Part shown: positions 35,722 to 44,190 of the stretch, piece after piece | Numbering within the stretch: the first letter of the stretch is position 1 | How the letters are laid out: every line of letters begins with the position of its first letter | NCBI RefSeq assembly: GCF_022346925.1 | Contig: NZ_JAKRNJ010000001.1 | Coordinates: forward strand, 124,001-188,000 | DNA: 64,000 nucleotides | Source: Microvirga sp. ACRRW | Lineage (GTDB): Bacteria > Pseudomonadota > Alphaproteobacteria > Rhizobiales > Beijerinckiaceae | Reading direction: 5' to 3' | Notes under the pieces: generated by a model | The model's database searches: none | Seen by the model: only the letters and a program-made list of their open reading frames with translations | Told to the model about the DNA's origin: nothing | Position numbers and translations under genes: made by a program

Positions 35722-36873
35722 TCAGTACCTGATGGCCGCGAAGAACATGGCGAAGAGGCCGTCGAGCACGATGACCATGAAGATGGCCTTCACCACCGAC
35801 GAGGTCACGTGCCGACCAAGCGACTCGGCCGAACCCTGCACCGCCAGCCCTTCGAGCGTCGCGATGATGCCGATGATCATGGCCATAAAGGGTGCTTTGA
35901 TGATGCCGACCATGAAGGTGTTGAACGCAATAGACGCCTTCAGGCGCGTCAGGAACACGTCCGGGCTGATGTCGCCGTAGATCCAGGCCGTTACGCCGCC
36001 GCCGAGCAGGGCCGCGATGCTGGCGATAAAGGTCAAAAGCGGCAGGCCGATGATGAGGGCAAGGATACGCGGCAGGATCAGCACCTCGATGGGATCGAGA
36101 CCCATGACCCGCAGCGCGTCGATTTCCTCGCGCATCTTCATGGAACCGATCTCGGCGGTGAAGGCCGAACCGGAACGGCCCGCCACCATGATCGAGGTGA
36201 GGAGCACGCCCAATTCGCGCATCACCAGGATGCCGATGAGATCCACCACGAAGGGGGTCGCGCCGAACTTGACGAGCTGGAAAATGCCCTGCTGGGCCAC
36301 GATGGCGCCGACCAGGAACGAGATCAGGACGATGATCGGCACGCCGCGATAGGCGATCTGCTCCAACTGGTTGATGACTGCCGTGCCGCGAAAGCGCCGG
36401 GGATTGAGGACCACACGGATGAAGGCCGAGACCAGCTCGCCCAGGAAGGCGACGCCGCGGACGAGGTCGCTGCCTGCCCCGGTGACGGTCTGGCCAACAT
36501 CGACGAGAAAATCGACGAAGCGGGAGCGCCTCACCTGCGGCTGTTCCTGGAAGCCGCGATAGGCAACCTCGTTCAGGAGGATATGCTGTTCCTGGCTGGC
36601 ATTGACGAAATCGGACGCCAGGCCCTTCTCGCCGAGTTCATGGCGCGTGCGGTCGAGGACCCAGGCGCCCAGGGTATCGAGCCGCTTGACCCCCTTGAGG
36701 TCGAGGATGAGGTTGCTCCGGTCGGCCTCAGCCGCGATCTCGCCCACCAGGGCTTCGACCTTGCGCGCGTGCTCCGCGGTCCAATAGCCGGCCAGCGCCG
36801 CCGTAACTTTGTTCCCGGCACGCTCGATTGTCACTTCCGGCTCTTGAGCGAGGGTGCTCTGCGCCACGATCAT
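35722..36873 (-). CDS. MlaE-like permease with N-terminal STAS domain
   Basis: 383 residues. The N-terminal 110 or so residues form a STAS-like domain (AEHARKVEALVGEIAAEADR; LDLKGVKRLDTLGAWVLDR), the part that in E. coli is the separate MlaB protein. The rest is the MlaE permease: VPIIVLISFLVGAIVAQQG, VMRELGVLLTSIMVAGRSGSA, MKMREEIDALRVMGLDPIEVL and FMAMIIGIIATLEGLAVQG. It is the first gene of the operon, 173 bases from the divergent dipeptide epimerase. The STAS fusion is known in Alphaproteobacteria. Confidence 0.92.
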   Translation of the reverse strand: MIVAQSTLAQEPEVTIERAGNKVTAALAGYWTAEHARKVEALVGEIAAEADRSNLILDLKGVKRLDTLGAWVLDRTRHELGEKGLASDFVNASQEQHILLNEVAYRGFQEQPQVRRSRFVDFLVDVGQTVTGAGSDLVRGVAFLGELVSAFIRVVLNPRRFRGTAVINQLEQIAYRGVPIIVLISFLVGAIVAQQGIFQLVKFGATPFVVDLIGILVMRELGVLLTSIMVAGRSGSAFTAEIGSMKMREEIDALRVMGLDPIEVLILPRILALIIGLPLLTFIASIAALLGGGVTAWIYGDISPDVFLTRLKASIAFNTFMVGIIKAPFMAMIIGIIATLEGLAVQGSAESLGRHVTSSVVKAIFMVIVLDGLFAMFFAAIRY

Positions 36874-37046
36874 CCTTCCGGCATTGATTCCTTTTGGTGA
36901 TAGCGTGTAGCTGCGTCAGAAGTCGAGATGAAGTTATAGAGCCGTTCGCACTTTCGTGGGATCGTCTCTTTTCTTGGCTTGCCGCATTTCTGAGCGGCGA
37001 ACCGGAACCACTTCGCCGAGAAATGTTCTAACTAGAAGCCAAGAGA

Positions 37047-38030
37047 ATGCGTCAGCTCACCGTTTCCATCGACCGCTTTCCCATTGCGGGCAAATTCACC
37101 ATCTCCCGCGGCTCGCGCACCGAAGCCGTGGTAGTGACGGCCACCATCACCGAGAACGGCGCCGTCGGGCACGGGGAATGCGTGCCCTACCCGCGCTACG
37201 GCGAGACGGTCGAGGGCGTGGCGTCGGCCATCGAGGCGATGCGTCCGCAGATTGCGGCCGGAATGACCCGGGAGGCGCTCCAATCCGCCATGCCGGCGGG
37301 TGCCGCCCGCAACGCGCTGGATTGCGCCCTCTGGGACCTGGACGCCAAGCGCTCCGGCATCCGCGCCCATGTAACAGTGGGCCTGACCCGCTGGCAGCCG
37401 GTGACCACCGCCTACACGATCAGCCTCGACACGCCCGAGGCGATGGCGGAGGCGGCAGGCAAAGCGGCGGCGCGGCCTATCCTGAAGGTTAAATTCGGTG
37501 GACCGGAGGGCGACATCGAGCGCATCCGGGCCGTGCGGCGAGCCGTCCCTGACGCCACGCTCATCGCGGATGCCAACGAGGGCTGGACGGAAGAGAACAT
37601 CGAGGCTCATCTCGCGGCCTGCGCCGAGGAAGGCTACGCTCTGGTGGAGCAGCCCCTCCCCGCCAAAGCAGACGGCTATCTTTCCAAGATCGCGCGACCG
37701 GTGCCCATCATGGCGGATGAGAGCGTCCATGACCGCCCGAGCCTGCAACGGCTGGTGGGGCTCTACGACGTGGTGAATATCAAGCTCGACAAGACGGGAG
37801 GGCTGACTGAAGCTCTGGCCCTTGCCGAGGCGGCGGAAGCCCTTGGCTTTTCCCTCATGATCGGCTGCATGGTCGGCACGTCGCTGGCCATGGCGCCCGC
37901 CATGGTGATCGCTCCCCGTTGCCGCTTCGTGGATCTCGACGGCCCGCTTCTGCTCGCGAAGGACCGGGAGCCCGGCCTGAAATATGAGGGAAGCCTGGTT
38001 TATCCGCCAGAGCCCGCACTCTGGGGCTGA
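37047..38030 (+). CDS. L-Ala-D/L-Glu epimerase-type dipeptide epimerase
   Basis: 327 residues of the enolase superfamily, muconate lactonizing subgroup. The KVKFG motif holds the catalytic lysines near residue 150, metal ligands come from DANEGW, EQPL and MADES, and the second lysine site is NIKLDKTGG. GRIRAVR-like and MIGCMVGTSLAMAP segments fit dipeptide epimerases, which recycle murein peptides such as L-Ala-D-Glu. Other epimerase or dehydratase activities cannot be excluded. The last 31 bases overlap the end of the facing MFS gene. Confidence 0.87.
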   Translation: MRQLTVSIDRFPIAGKFTISRGSRTEAVVVTATITENGAVGHGECVPYPRYGETVEGVASAIEAMRPQIAAGMTREALQSAMPAGAARNALDCALWDLDAKRSGIRAHVTVGLTRWQPVTTAYTISLDTPEAMAEAAGKAAARPILKVKFGGPEGDIERIRAVRRAVPDATLIADANEGWTEENIEAHLAACAEEGYALVEQPLPAKADGYLSKIARPVPIMADESVHDRPSLQRLVGLYDVVNIKLDKTGGLTEALALAEAAEALGFSLMIGCMVGTSLAMAPAMVIAPRCRFVDLDGPLLLAKDREPGLKYEGSLVYPPEPALWG

Positions 38031-39184
38031 GACTTCAGCTTTCCGGCCACGATTATCATGAGCACGAAACCGATGGCGCCGAGAGGCGCCATCGCCGCGA
38101 AAACGAGCGGGCCGACCTTCTCATAGATCATGCCGCTGCCGATGGTGGACACTGCCGTCGTGAGAGCTGCGAGTGAGCCGTAGATTCCCTGCGCGCGCCC
38201 CCTGGCCTGCATCGGCGCGAACTGGATGAGCGCCGCCATAGTGCCGATATGGGTCGCAGCGAAGGAGAGGCTGTGCATGGCCTGGAGAACGAAAGTCGCC
38301 TCGATCCCCGGATTGAGGGACATGCCCGTGAAGCGGATCACCGCCGCTGCCGAGCCCAGCAGCATCAGCCCCACGCCTGAACCGCGCCCTACGGCGCGGC
38401 CAAGGAAGATGAACACCATGATCTCGGCGATCACGCCCGCCGCCCAGAAATAGCCGATGGCGGAATCCGAAAACCCAAGCGAGCGCCAGTGAATGCTGGC
38501 GAAAGCATTCAGCGCACCGTGGCTTCCCTGCGTGATGGCGCCTGCGATCAGGAGAAGCCACAAGACCTTCGGCAAAGCTGGAGGCACGGGCTTTTCCTTG
38601 CTCTCCGACTTCGCCGGATGATCCGGCGCTTCGTCGGGAACAACGGTGAGCGTCGCCGAAATCCCGAGGATCGGGATGAGCGTGAGCGCCAAGATCACTG
38701 CATTCGCCCCGAAGGCACCCACGAGATAGCCGGCGAGGATGTTGGTGATGAAGAAAGCCACGGAGCCGCTGCCCCGGATGCGGCCGTAATTGAGCCCCGG
38801 ATGACGCTGCACCGCGTTCGTGGACACGAGATCGTTGCCGGGAATGACCGCTGCCTGCGCGAAGGCGACGAGAGCCACGAGCGAAATGATGACGGGGCTG
38901 CTGTCAGTGAGCAGGAGCAGAGGAAAACCCAGCATCTGGCCCATATGGCTCGCCAGAAGCAGCCGCCTCGCCCCGAAGGAGCGGTCGGCCAAGCTGAGCA
39001 GCGGGGCCGTGGCGATGATGCGCACGATGATGGGGATCGCGACCACGAACCCTATGATGGTGGGAGAAAGCGCCTTGCTCTGCAGCCAGAGCGGGAAGAA
39101 CGGCAGATACACGCCGTGGCTCACGAAACTCGCCGCCTGCAGGGCGCCCAGCCGGAATTCGAGGGCTCTGGTCGAGGAGATCAA
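38000..39184 (-). CDS. MFS transporter (HcaT-like)
   Basis: 394 residues with about 12 membrane helices. FVSHGVYLPFFPLWLQSKAL and PIIVRIIATAPLLSLADRS, then GRIRGSGSVAFFITNILAGYL, match the 3-phenylpropionate/LacY-type symporters in outline (HcaT family). The loop between helices 6 and 7 is charged and Pro-rich (DHPAKSESKEKPVPPALPK). The substrate is unknown. Its end overlaps the end of the epimerase gene by 31 bases in antisense, so the genes converge tightly. Confidence 0.85.
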   Translation of the reverse strand: MISSTRALEFRLGALQAASFVSHGVYLPFFPLWLQSKALSPTIIGFVVAIPIIVRIIATAPLLSLADRSFGARRLLLASHMGQMLGFPLLLLTDSSPVIISLVALVAFAQAAVIPGNDLVSTNAVQRHPGLNYGRIRGSGSVAFFITNILAGYLVGAFGANAVILALTLIPILGISATLTVVPDEAPDHPAKSESKEKPVPPALPKVLWLLLIAGAITQGSHGALNAFASIHWRSLGFSDSAIGYFWAAGVIAEIMVFIFLGRAVGRGSGVGLMLLGSAAAVIRFTGMSLNPGIEATFVLQAMHSLSFAATHIGTMAALIQFAPMQARGRAQGIYGSLAALTTAVSTIGSGMIYEKVGPLVFAAMAPLGAIGFVLMIIVAGKLKSQPQSAGSGG

Positions 39185-39298
39185 GGACGGCGCTTTCGGG
39201 AATCAGCATGAGCCATAACGGGCGTTCATTAAAGACATGATGCCCCGTGAGCCAAGACCTGACCCGTACCGTTTTGTTGACGATGGAAAGAATTCGGC

Positions 39299-40306
39299 TC
39301 AACCGCCCGCGTGTGCCACATGGATATTCGTGAAGAACTGCCGCGCACTCTCACGCCATGTGAAGGTTTCGCCATAGGCCCGGCAGCGGTCTTTCGGGAT
39401 GTCCAGAGCCTCCAGGGCGGCCTTTCGCAAATCCTCATCGACCACCCCGCAGCCCGATGAGCCGATGATGTCGGCGGGGCCCGTGACCGGGAAAGCCGCG
39501 ATGGGAAGTCCGGAGGCGAGTGCCTCAAGAAGCACGATGCCGAAGGTATCGGTGAGGCTCGGGAAGATGAAGACATCCGCGGAGGCATAGACCCGCGCCA
39601 GATCCTCCCCCGCGAGGGATCCAAGGAAACGCACCTCGCCGTAATGCCGCTCCAGATCCCGGCGTGCCGGCCCGTCGCCGACCACCACCTTGGTGCCCGG
39701 CAGATCGAGCGAGAGGAAGGCCGTCAGGTTCTTCTCCACCGCCACGCGGCCCACATAAAGAAAGACCGGCCCTGGACAATCGAGCACGCGCTCGTGACGC
39801 GGGCGAAAGAGCGTGGTGTCGACGCCTCGTGTCCACCGCACGATGTTTCGAAAACCCCGCGCGCTCAGCTCGCGCTCGAGCGAGTGCGTCGAGACCATCA
39901 TGGCTTTCGCCTCGCGATGAAACCAGCGCAGAGCCTTATAGGACCACGCTTCCGGAACCGGCAGACGCGCCGACAGGTATTCCGGAAAACGCGTGTGATA
40001 GCTCGTCGTGAAGCCGCGCGTCTGCCGCTGGCAGGCCAGGCGCGCGGACAATCCGAGCGGCCCCTCTGTTGCGATATGCACGTGGTCGGGCTTTGCCTCC
40101 GCGATCATGCGCCCGACGATTTCGGGACGCGTCAGCGACAGACGAATCTCCGGATAGGTCGGCATGGGAAACGAGCGGAAGCGCTCCGGCGTCAGGAATG
40201 AAACCTCCGCACCGAAGGATGGCGCCTGTTCCGCCATGTATTCGAGCGAGCGCACGACACCATTGACCTGCGGGCGCCAGGCATCCGTGACGATGAGAAC
40301 GCGCAT
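39299..40306 (-). CDS. glycosyltransferase family 4 protein
   Basis: 335 residues from the ATG at 40306 (MRVLIVTDAWRPQVNGVVRS); the reading frame is open upstream to 40636 but that region lies inside the phosphoesterase gene. GT-B fold signs: RVLIVTDAWRPQVNGVVRSL, FTTSYHTRFPEYLSARLP, FLYVGRVAVEKNLTAFLSL and the C-terminal FPSLTDTFGIVLLEALASG (EX7E-like, with Asp at the first place). Proteins of this type transfer hexose or glucuronate to lipids or envelope glycans. It is coupled by TGATG to the LpxH-like gene. A glycolipid role for the pair is an inference. Confidence 0.87.
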   Translation of the reverse strand: MRVLIVTDAWRPQVNGVVRSLEYMAEQAPSFGAEVSFLTPERFRSFPMPTYPEIRLSLTRPEIVGRMIAEAKPDHVHIATEGPLGLSARLACQRQTRGFTTSYHTRFPEYLSARLPVPEAWSYKALRWFHREAKAMMVSTHSLERELSARGFRNIVRWTRGVDTTLFRPRHERVLDCPGPVFLYVGRVAVEKNLTAFLSLDLPGTKVVVGDGPARRDLERHYGEVRFLGSLAGEDLARVYASADVFIFPSLTDTFGIVLLEALASGLPIAAFPVTGPADIIGSSGCGVVDEDLRKAALEALDIPKDRCRAYGETFTWRESARQFFTNIHVAHAGG

Positions 40307-41133
40307 CAGGCAGCCTTTCCATCGAGGGCGGCGGGCTTGTCGAGCGACACTGCGAATTGCGGAGCGAGAAAGCTCTGTTTGAGTGCTTCCGTCCAGCGGA
40401 TCAATTCGAGCGTGCCGTCCCAGTGCTCGACGACCACGGTGCAGGATTCCACCCAATCGCCCGTGTTCACGTATGAGACGCCGAAATGCTCGTGCATGGC
40501 GGCATGATGAATATGGCCGCAGATCACGCCATCCACCTCCTGCCGGCGGGCTTCCGCAGCCAGAAGCTCCTCGAACTTGCTGATGAAGTTCACCGCGTTC
40601 TTCACCTTCAGCTTCGCCCAGGCGGACAGCGACCAATAGGTGAGACCGAGCTTGCGCCGGATGATGTTGAGATAGGTGTTGACGAACAGAGCCGTTGTGT
40701 AGGCGCCGTCCCCCAGAAGCGCGAGCCAGCGGGCGTGGCGGACGACGAGGTCGAACTGGTCGCCATGGATCACGAGATAGCGCTTTCCGTTCGCCGTCTC
40801 GTGGATCGCGTGCTCGGCAAGTTCGATGCCGCCGAGATTGACGCCGACATAATCGCGCAGGAATTCATCGTGATTGCCTGGCACGTAGATGAGCGACGTG
40901 CCTTTGCGAACCTTTCGCATCAGCTTCTGCACCACGTCGTTGTGGCTCTGCGGCCAGTACCAGCCGGACTTCAGACGCCATCCGTCGACGATGTCGCCCA
41001 CGAGATAGATCGTCTCGGCGTCATAGCAACGCAGAAAATCCAGAAGTGCTTCCGCCTGACAACCTTTCGTGCCCAGGTGGAGATCCGACAGGAACAACGT
41101 GCGCACGCGGATCGTATCCGGGTCTCTCGACAT
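40306..41133 (-). CDS. LpxH-like metallophosphoesterase (UDP-2,3-diacylglucosamine diphosphatase family)
   Basis: 275 residues. Calcineurin-like motifs are all present: LFLSDLHLGTKGC (residues 13-25), YLVGDIVDGW, VPGNHDEFLRD, VIHGDQFDLVV and CGHIHHAAMHE, ending with YVNTGDWVES. This matches the LpxH/YbbF family that hydrolyses UDP-diacylglucosamine in lipid A synthesis, but many Alphaproteobacteria have LpxI as the main enzyme and several such LpxH-like paralogs, so the substrate here is uncertain. It is the first gene of a two-gene unit with the glycosyltransferase. Confidence 0.85.
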   Translation of the reverse strand: MSRDPDTIRVRTLFLSDLHLGTKGCQAEALLDFLRCYDAETIYLVGDIVDGWRLKSGWYWPQSHNDVVQKLMRKVRKGTSLIYVPGNHDEFLRDYVGVNLGGIELAEHAIHETANGKRYLVIHGDQFDLVVRHARWLALLGDGAYTTALFVNTYLNIIRRKLGLTYWSLSAWAKLKVKNAVNFISKFEELLAAEARRQEVDGVICGHIHHAAMHEHFGVSYVNTGDWVESCTVVVEHWDGTLELIRWTEALKQSFLAPQFAVSLDKPAALDGKAA

Positions 41134-41344
41134 GAGGCGCCTCCTTTTGAAATAGCCTCACATCAAGCCAAACCGGATTCGCATCTCGCCGCCGTGACAT
41201 TCCCTTTGCGTTTTTATGACAACAGGCCGCGCATCCATGCGCTCAGCGCAGGGAGCGGGGACCGATAATGGCTTCACGCGGCGGGCCTGCCGTGTTCTTG
41301 TGCAGTTCCTTTGTTCCAAGTACTTCGCCAAGTGACTCGCCGTC

Positions 41345-42277
41345 GTGAAACCTCTCCTGGGGATCTCCCTCAAAGTCCTCTCAGCCATCATCTTCACGAT
41401 GATGTCGGCTGTTCTGAAAACCCTGATGGACCGCTATCCGACCGGAGAAGTGGTCTTCTTTCGCTCATTCATCGCGATCCTCCCGCTCTGCCTATGGCTT
41501 GGCTGGAACGGCGAGCTGATCAACGGCTTGCGAACCAAGAACGTGATTGGGCATTTCAAGCGCGGATTTCTGGGCACGGGCGGCATGGCCCTGGGCTTCA
41601 CGGCGCTCTCCTACCTGCCGCTTCATGACGCGATTGCGATCGGCTACGCTTCCCCTCTCATCGTAGTCATCCTGGCGGCGATCTTCCTGAAAGAGCAAAT
41701 CCGCGCCTATCGCTGGACCGCCGTCGCGGTCGGCTTCATTGGCGTCCTAATCATGCTCGCGCCTTATCTGACGCCGGACACGTTTGCCGGCGGCATCACC
41801 GCCGGTCCCGCCCTCGGCGCAGCCTGCGCCTTTCTGGGCGCTTTCTCCTCCGCCGGCGCGATGATCCAGGTGCGGCGGCTGACCGGAACGGAAAAGACCG
41901 GCGCCATCGTGTTCTATTTCTTCATCCTGGCCTCGGCGCTCTCGTTCTGCACCATCATCTTCGGCTGGCATATGCCCGACGCGCGGGACCTTGCCCTCTT
42001 CGTCCTCGGCGGCATCCTGGGAGGCGTCGGCCAGATCCTGCTGACAGAATCCTATCGTTATGCCGACACCTCCGTGATCGCCCCCTTCGAGTACACCACC
42101 ATGATTTGGGCGCTGCTGTTCGGGTGGGTCATGTTCGGAGACCTGCCGACTCCGACCATCATCGTCGGTGCGACAATCGTGGCGGGCACTGGGCTTTTCA
42201 TCGTCTGGCGTGAGCGTCAGCTGGGCCTGGAGCGATCCCGGGAGCTGAAGGTTGCAGCTCCGAAACCAGGGGCATGA
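41345..42277 (+). CDS. EamA/DMT family transporter
   Basis: 310 residues and 10 predicted helices in two EamA repeats. KVLSAIIFTMMSAVLKTLMD and VVFFRSFIAILPLCLWLGW open the first, ASPLIVVILAAIFLKEQIRA and VGFIGVLIMLAP close it; FEYTTMIWALLFGWVMFGDLP ends the second. The family exports amino acids, nucleotide sugars or metabolites; some alphaproteobacterial members carry S-adenosylmethionine. The substrate is unknown. It is 106 bases from the XRE-cupin regulator on the same strand. Confidence 0.87.
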   Translation: MKPLLGISLKVLSAIIFTMMSAVLKTLMDRYPTGEVVFFRSFIAILPLCLWLGWNGELINGLRTKNVIGHFKRGFLGTGGMALGFTALSYLPLHDAIAIGYASPLIVVILAAIFLKEQIRAYRWTAVAVGFIGVLIMLAPYLTPDTFAGGITAGPALGAACAFLGAFSSAGAMIQVRRLTGTEKTGAIVFYFFILASALSFCTIIFGWHMPDARDLALFVLGGILGGVGQILLTESYRYADTSVIAPFEYTTMIWALLFGWVMFGDLPTPTIIVGATIVAGTGLFIVWRERQLGLERSRELKVAAPKPGA

Positions 42278-42382
42278 CGGGAAAACACCCCTTGCGACCT
42301 CTCCGGCCTTGACCCGCCTCGCCTCTTATCCCACAACCGTTTAAAGGAACGGACGTTCGGTTTTTCAGAACAGAGGCATGGT

Positions 42383-43000
42383 ATGGGCGTCGAAGGCAAA
42401 GAGCGGCAGCGGGACCTGGAATCGGGCGCGCAGGTCTTGTCCGGCAACATGGGCAAGACGATTCAGCGCCTGCGCAAGGCCTATAACCTGTCTCTGTCGG
42501 AACTCGCCGAGCAATCGGGTGTGGCCAAGTCCATCATCAGCCAGATCGAGCGGAACGAAACCAACCCGACGCTCGCCACCATCTGGCGCCTGAGCCAGGC
42601 CCTCGACGTCTCCATCGAGGGCGTGCTGGCCTCGGCCGATGAGGAGCCCTTCATCGAGAAATCCTCCAAGGCCGACACGCCGATCCTCGTTTCGGACGAC
42701 GGCAAGATGCGGCTCGCCATCATCGGCTGGATCAAGACCATCGAATGGCTGCAATGGTACGACGTGAAGTCCGAGCCCGGCGGCGTGCTCGATTCCGACA
42801 GCCACCAGCGCGGCTCGGTGGAATGCCTGTCCGTGCTAGAAGGCGAGTTCGAGGTTGAGGTCGGCGGCGTGATCCAGCAGGCCAAGGCCGGCGAATCCCT
42901 GCGCTACCGCTGCGACCGTCCCCATTCCGTGCGCTGCATCGGCGATACCCCGGGCCGCGCCACCATGGTCTGCATTCTCAAGGCCGCCGTGATGGAGTGA
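42383..43000 (+). CDS. XRE-family transcriptional regulator with cupin domain
   Basis: 205 residues. The helix-turn-helix is at about residues 24-75 (GKTIQRLRKAYNLSLSELAEQSGVAKSIIS outline; QIERNETNPTLATIWRLSQAL). A cupin-2 domain follows at about 110-195 (LQWYDVKSEPGGVLDSDSH; ECLSVLEGEFEVEVGGVIQQ; SLRYRCDRPHSVRCIGDTPG). Regulators of this shape bind small molecules in the cupin barrel and often regulate nearby transport or catabolism genes. The upstream EamA gene or the downstream cytochrome may be targets; that is an inference. Confidence 0.85.
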   Translation: MGVEGKERQRDLESGAQVLSGNMGKTIQRLRKAYNLSLSELAEQSGVAKSIISQIERNETNPTLATIWRLSQALDVSIEGVLASADEEPFIEKSSKADTPILVSDDGKMRLAIIGWIKTIEWLQWYDVKSEPGGVLDSDSHQRGSVECLSVLEGEFEVEVGGVIQQAKAGESLRYRCDRPHSVRCIGDTPGRATMVCILKAAVME

Positions 43001-43016
43001 GGCTTTCGCCTCGCTC
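42995..43016. terminator. hairpin between convergent genes
   Basis: GAGTGAGGC-TTTC-GCCTCGCTC with one G-U pair, overlapping the stop of the XRE-cupin gene and lying 4 bases before the stop of the facing cytochrome gene. There is no good T run, so the terminator role is weak. Confidence 0.45.
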
Positions 43017-43019
43017 CTC

Positions 43020-43970
43020 TCAAGGCTTCGGAGCCTTGTAGCCTTCCTTGGGCGGCAGGGAGAGCAGGTATTCCGCCATCGCCTTGCGGTCGCCCTCCGG
43101 CAACTGAGCCGTATTGCGCACGACCGAGCCCATCGGCCCGCCGACGGTATCGAAATTCGGCGTCTCACCCGTCGTAAGCAGAGTCACGAGATCGGCCTCG
43201 GTCCAGCCGCCGATACCGCTGGGATCGGGCGTGATGTTCGGCACCGTGCCCCTGCCCTCCGGATCGGGCCCGCCCGCGAAGCGTCTGCCGTCGATGGTCG
43301 CACCCGCGAGGTTGCGCTCGCTGTGGCACTCCGCGCAATGGCCTGGCCCATTCACGAGATAAGCGCCCCTGTTCCAGCTTTCGGACTTCGAGGGATCCGG
43401 TGCAAAGGCCTGCCCATCGAGGAACGCAAGCTTCCACAAGCCCACGCCACGACGGATATTGAAGGGGAACGGCAGCTCATGATCCGGGACATGTCCTTCG
43501 ACAGCAGGAAGTGTCTTCATGAAGGCGAAGAGATCGCCCAGATCCTCTCGGCTCATGCGCTGATAGGAGGCATAGGGAAAAGCCGGATAATAGTGCCCCC
43601 CGTCGGGAGAGACGCCCTCCCGCATGGCCCGGATGAAATCGTTGATGCTCCAAGCACCGATGCCGTCCTGCGGATGGGGTGATATGTTGGGAACATGAAA
43701 CGTGCCGAAGGGCGACTTCAGGGCATAGCCGCCGCCAAGACGCAGCTTGTCATCCTGGTTAGGCGTTGAGTGGCAGGAGGTGCAGCCTCCTGCAAAGAAG
43801 AGGACGCGCCCCTTTTCGACATCTGGTGCTCTTGTGGAATCGACCGGCGCAACCGGCTCACGGGTCCCTCCCTTGCGAATGATCGTATAGGCCATGGGCG
43901 AGGTCAGCGCCCAAAAACCCAGCCCTCCCAAGATCGCAATGATAATAAGGATAGAAACGATACGCTTCAT
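43020..43970 (-). CDS. membrane-anchored diheme cytochrome c
   Basis: 316 residues from the ATG at 43970. MKRIVSILIIIAILGGLGFWALTSPMAY is an uncleaved or cleavable N-terminal anchor. Two heme c sites are present: GGCTSCHSTPNQDD near residue 60 and HCAECHSERN near residue 210. The repeat units GIGAWSINDFIRAMREGVSP and GIGGWTEADLVTLLTTGETP are typical of the cytochrome subunit of alcohol, gluconate or aldehyde dehydrogenases, which has three hemes; here only two CxxCH are seen. No dehydrogenase subunit gene is adjacent. It faces the XRE-cupin regulator. Confidence 0.87.
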   Translation of the reverse strand: MKRIVSILIIIAILGGLGFWALTSPMAYTIIRKGGTREPVAPVDSTRAPDVEKGRVLFFAGGCTSCHSTPNQDDKLRLGGGYALKSPFGTFHVPNISPHPQDGIGAWSINDFIRAMREGVSPDGGHYYPAFPYASYQRMSREDLGDLFAFMKTLPAVEGHVPDHELPFPFNIRRGVGLWKLAFLDGQAFAPDPSKSESWNRGAYLVNGPGHCAECHSERNLAGATIDGRRFAGGPDPEGRGTVPNITPDPSGIGGWTEADLVTLLTTGETPNFDTVGGPMGSVVRNTAQLPEGDRKAMAEYLLSLPPKEGYKAPKP

Positions 43971-44190
43971 GAGGAGATCTCCTGGAAGCAAGGTAGAGGC
44001 TGCTTAGGCCCTGCTCCAACCGGAATTTCTTCCGTCCACGGAGAATTGAAGGATTGAGTTTGTCTCTCATGCCGTCAGGGGAGATATGCCGCGAGCTCCC
44101 TACTTCTCTAAGCCGACCGCACCAGAATTCGAGTGTCGCCAGAAGGGCAAGGCGAACCCGGCAATACGGCATCAGGAATTTTTACCCCGA

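Noticed and set aside
39299-40636. Longer 445-residue version of the glycosyltransferase
   Set aside because: The extra N-terminus would lie inside the phosphoesterase coding region and has no family similarity; the ATG at 40306 gives the usual MRVLIVTDAWRP start.
43858-44172. 104-residue frame between the cytochrome and FkbM genes
   Set aside because: It overlaps the cytochrome's N-terminus in another frame and has no supporting signal.
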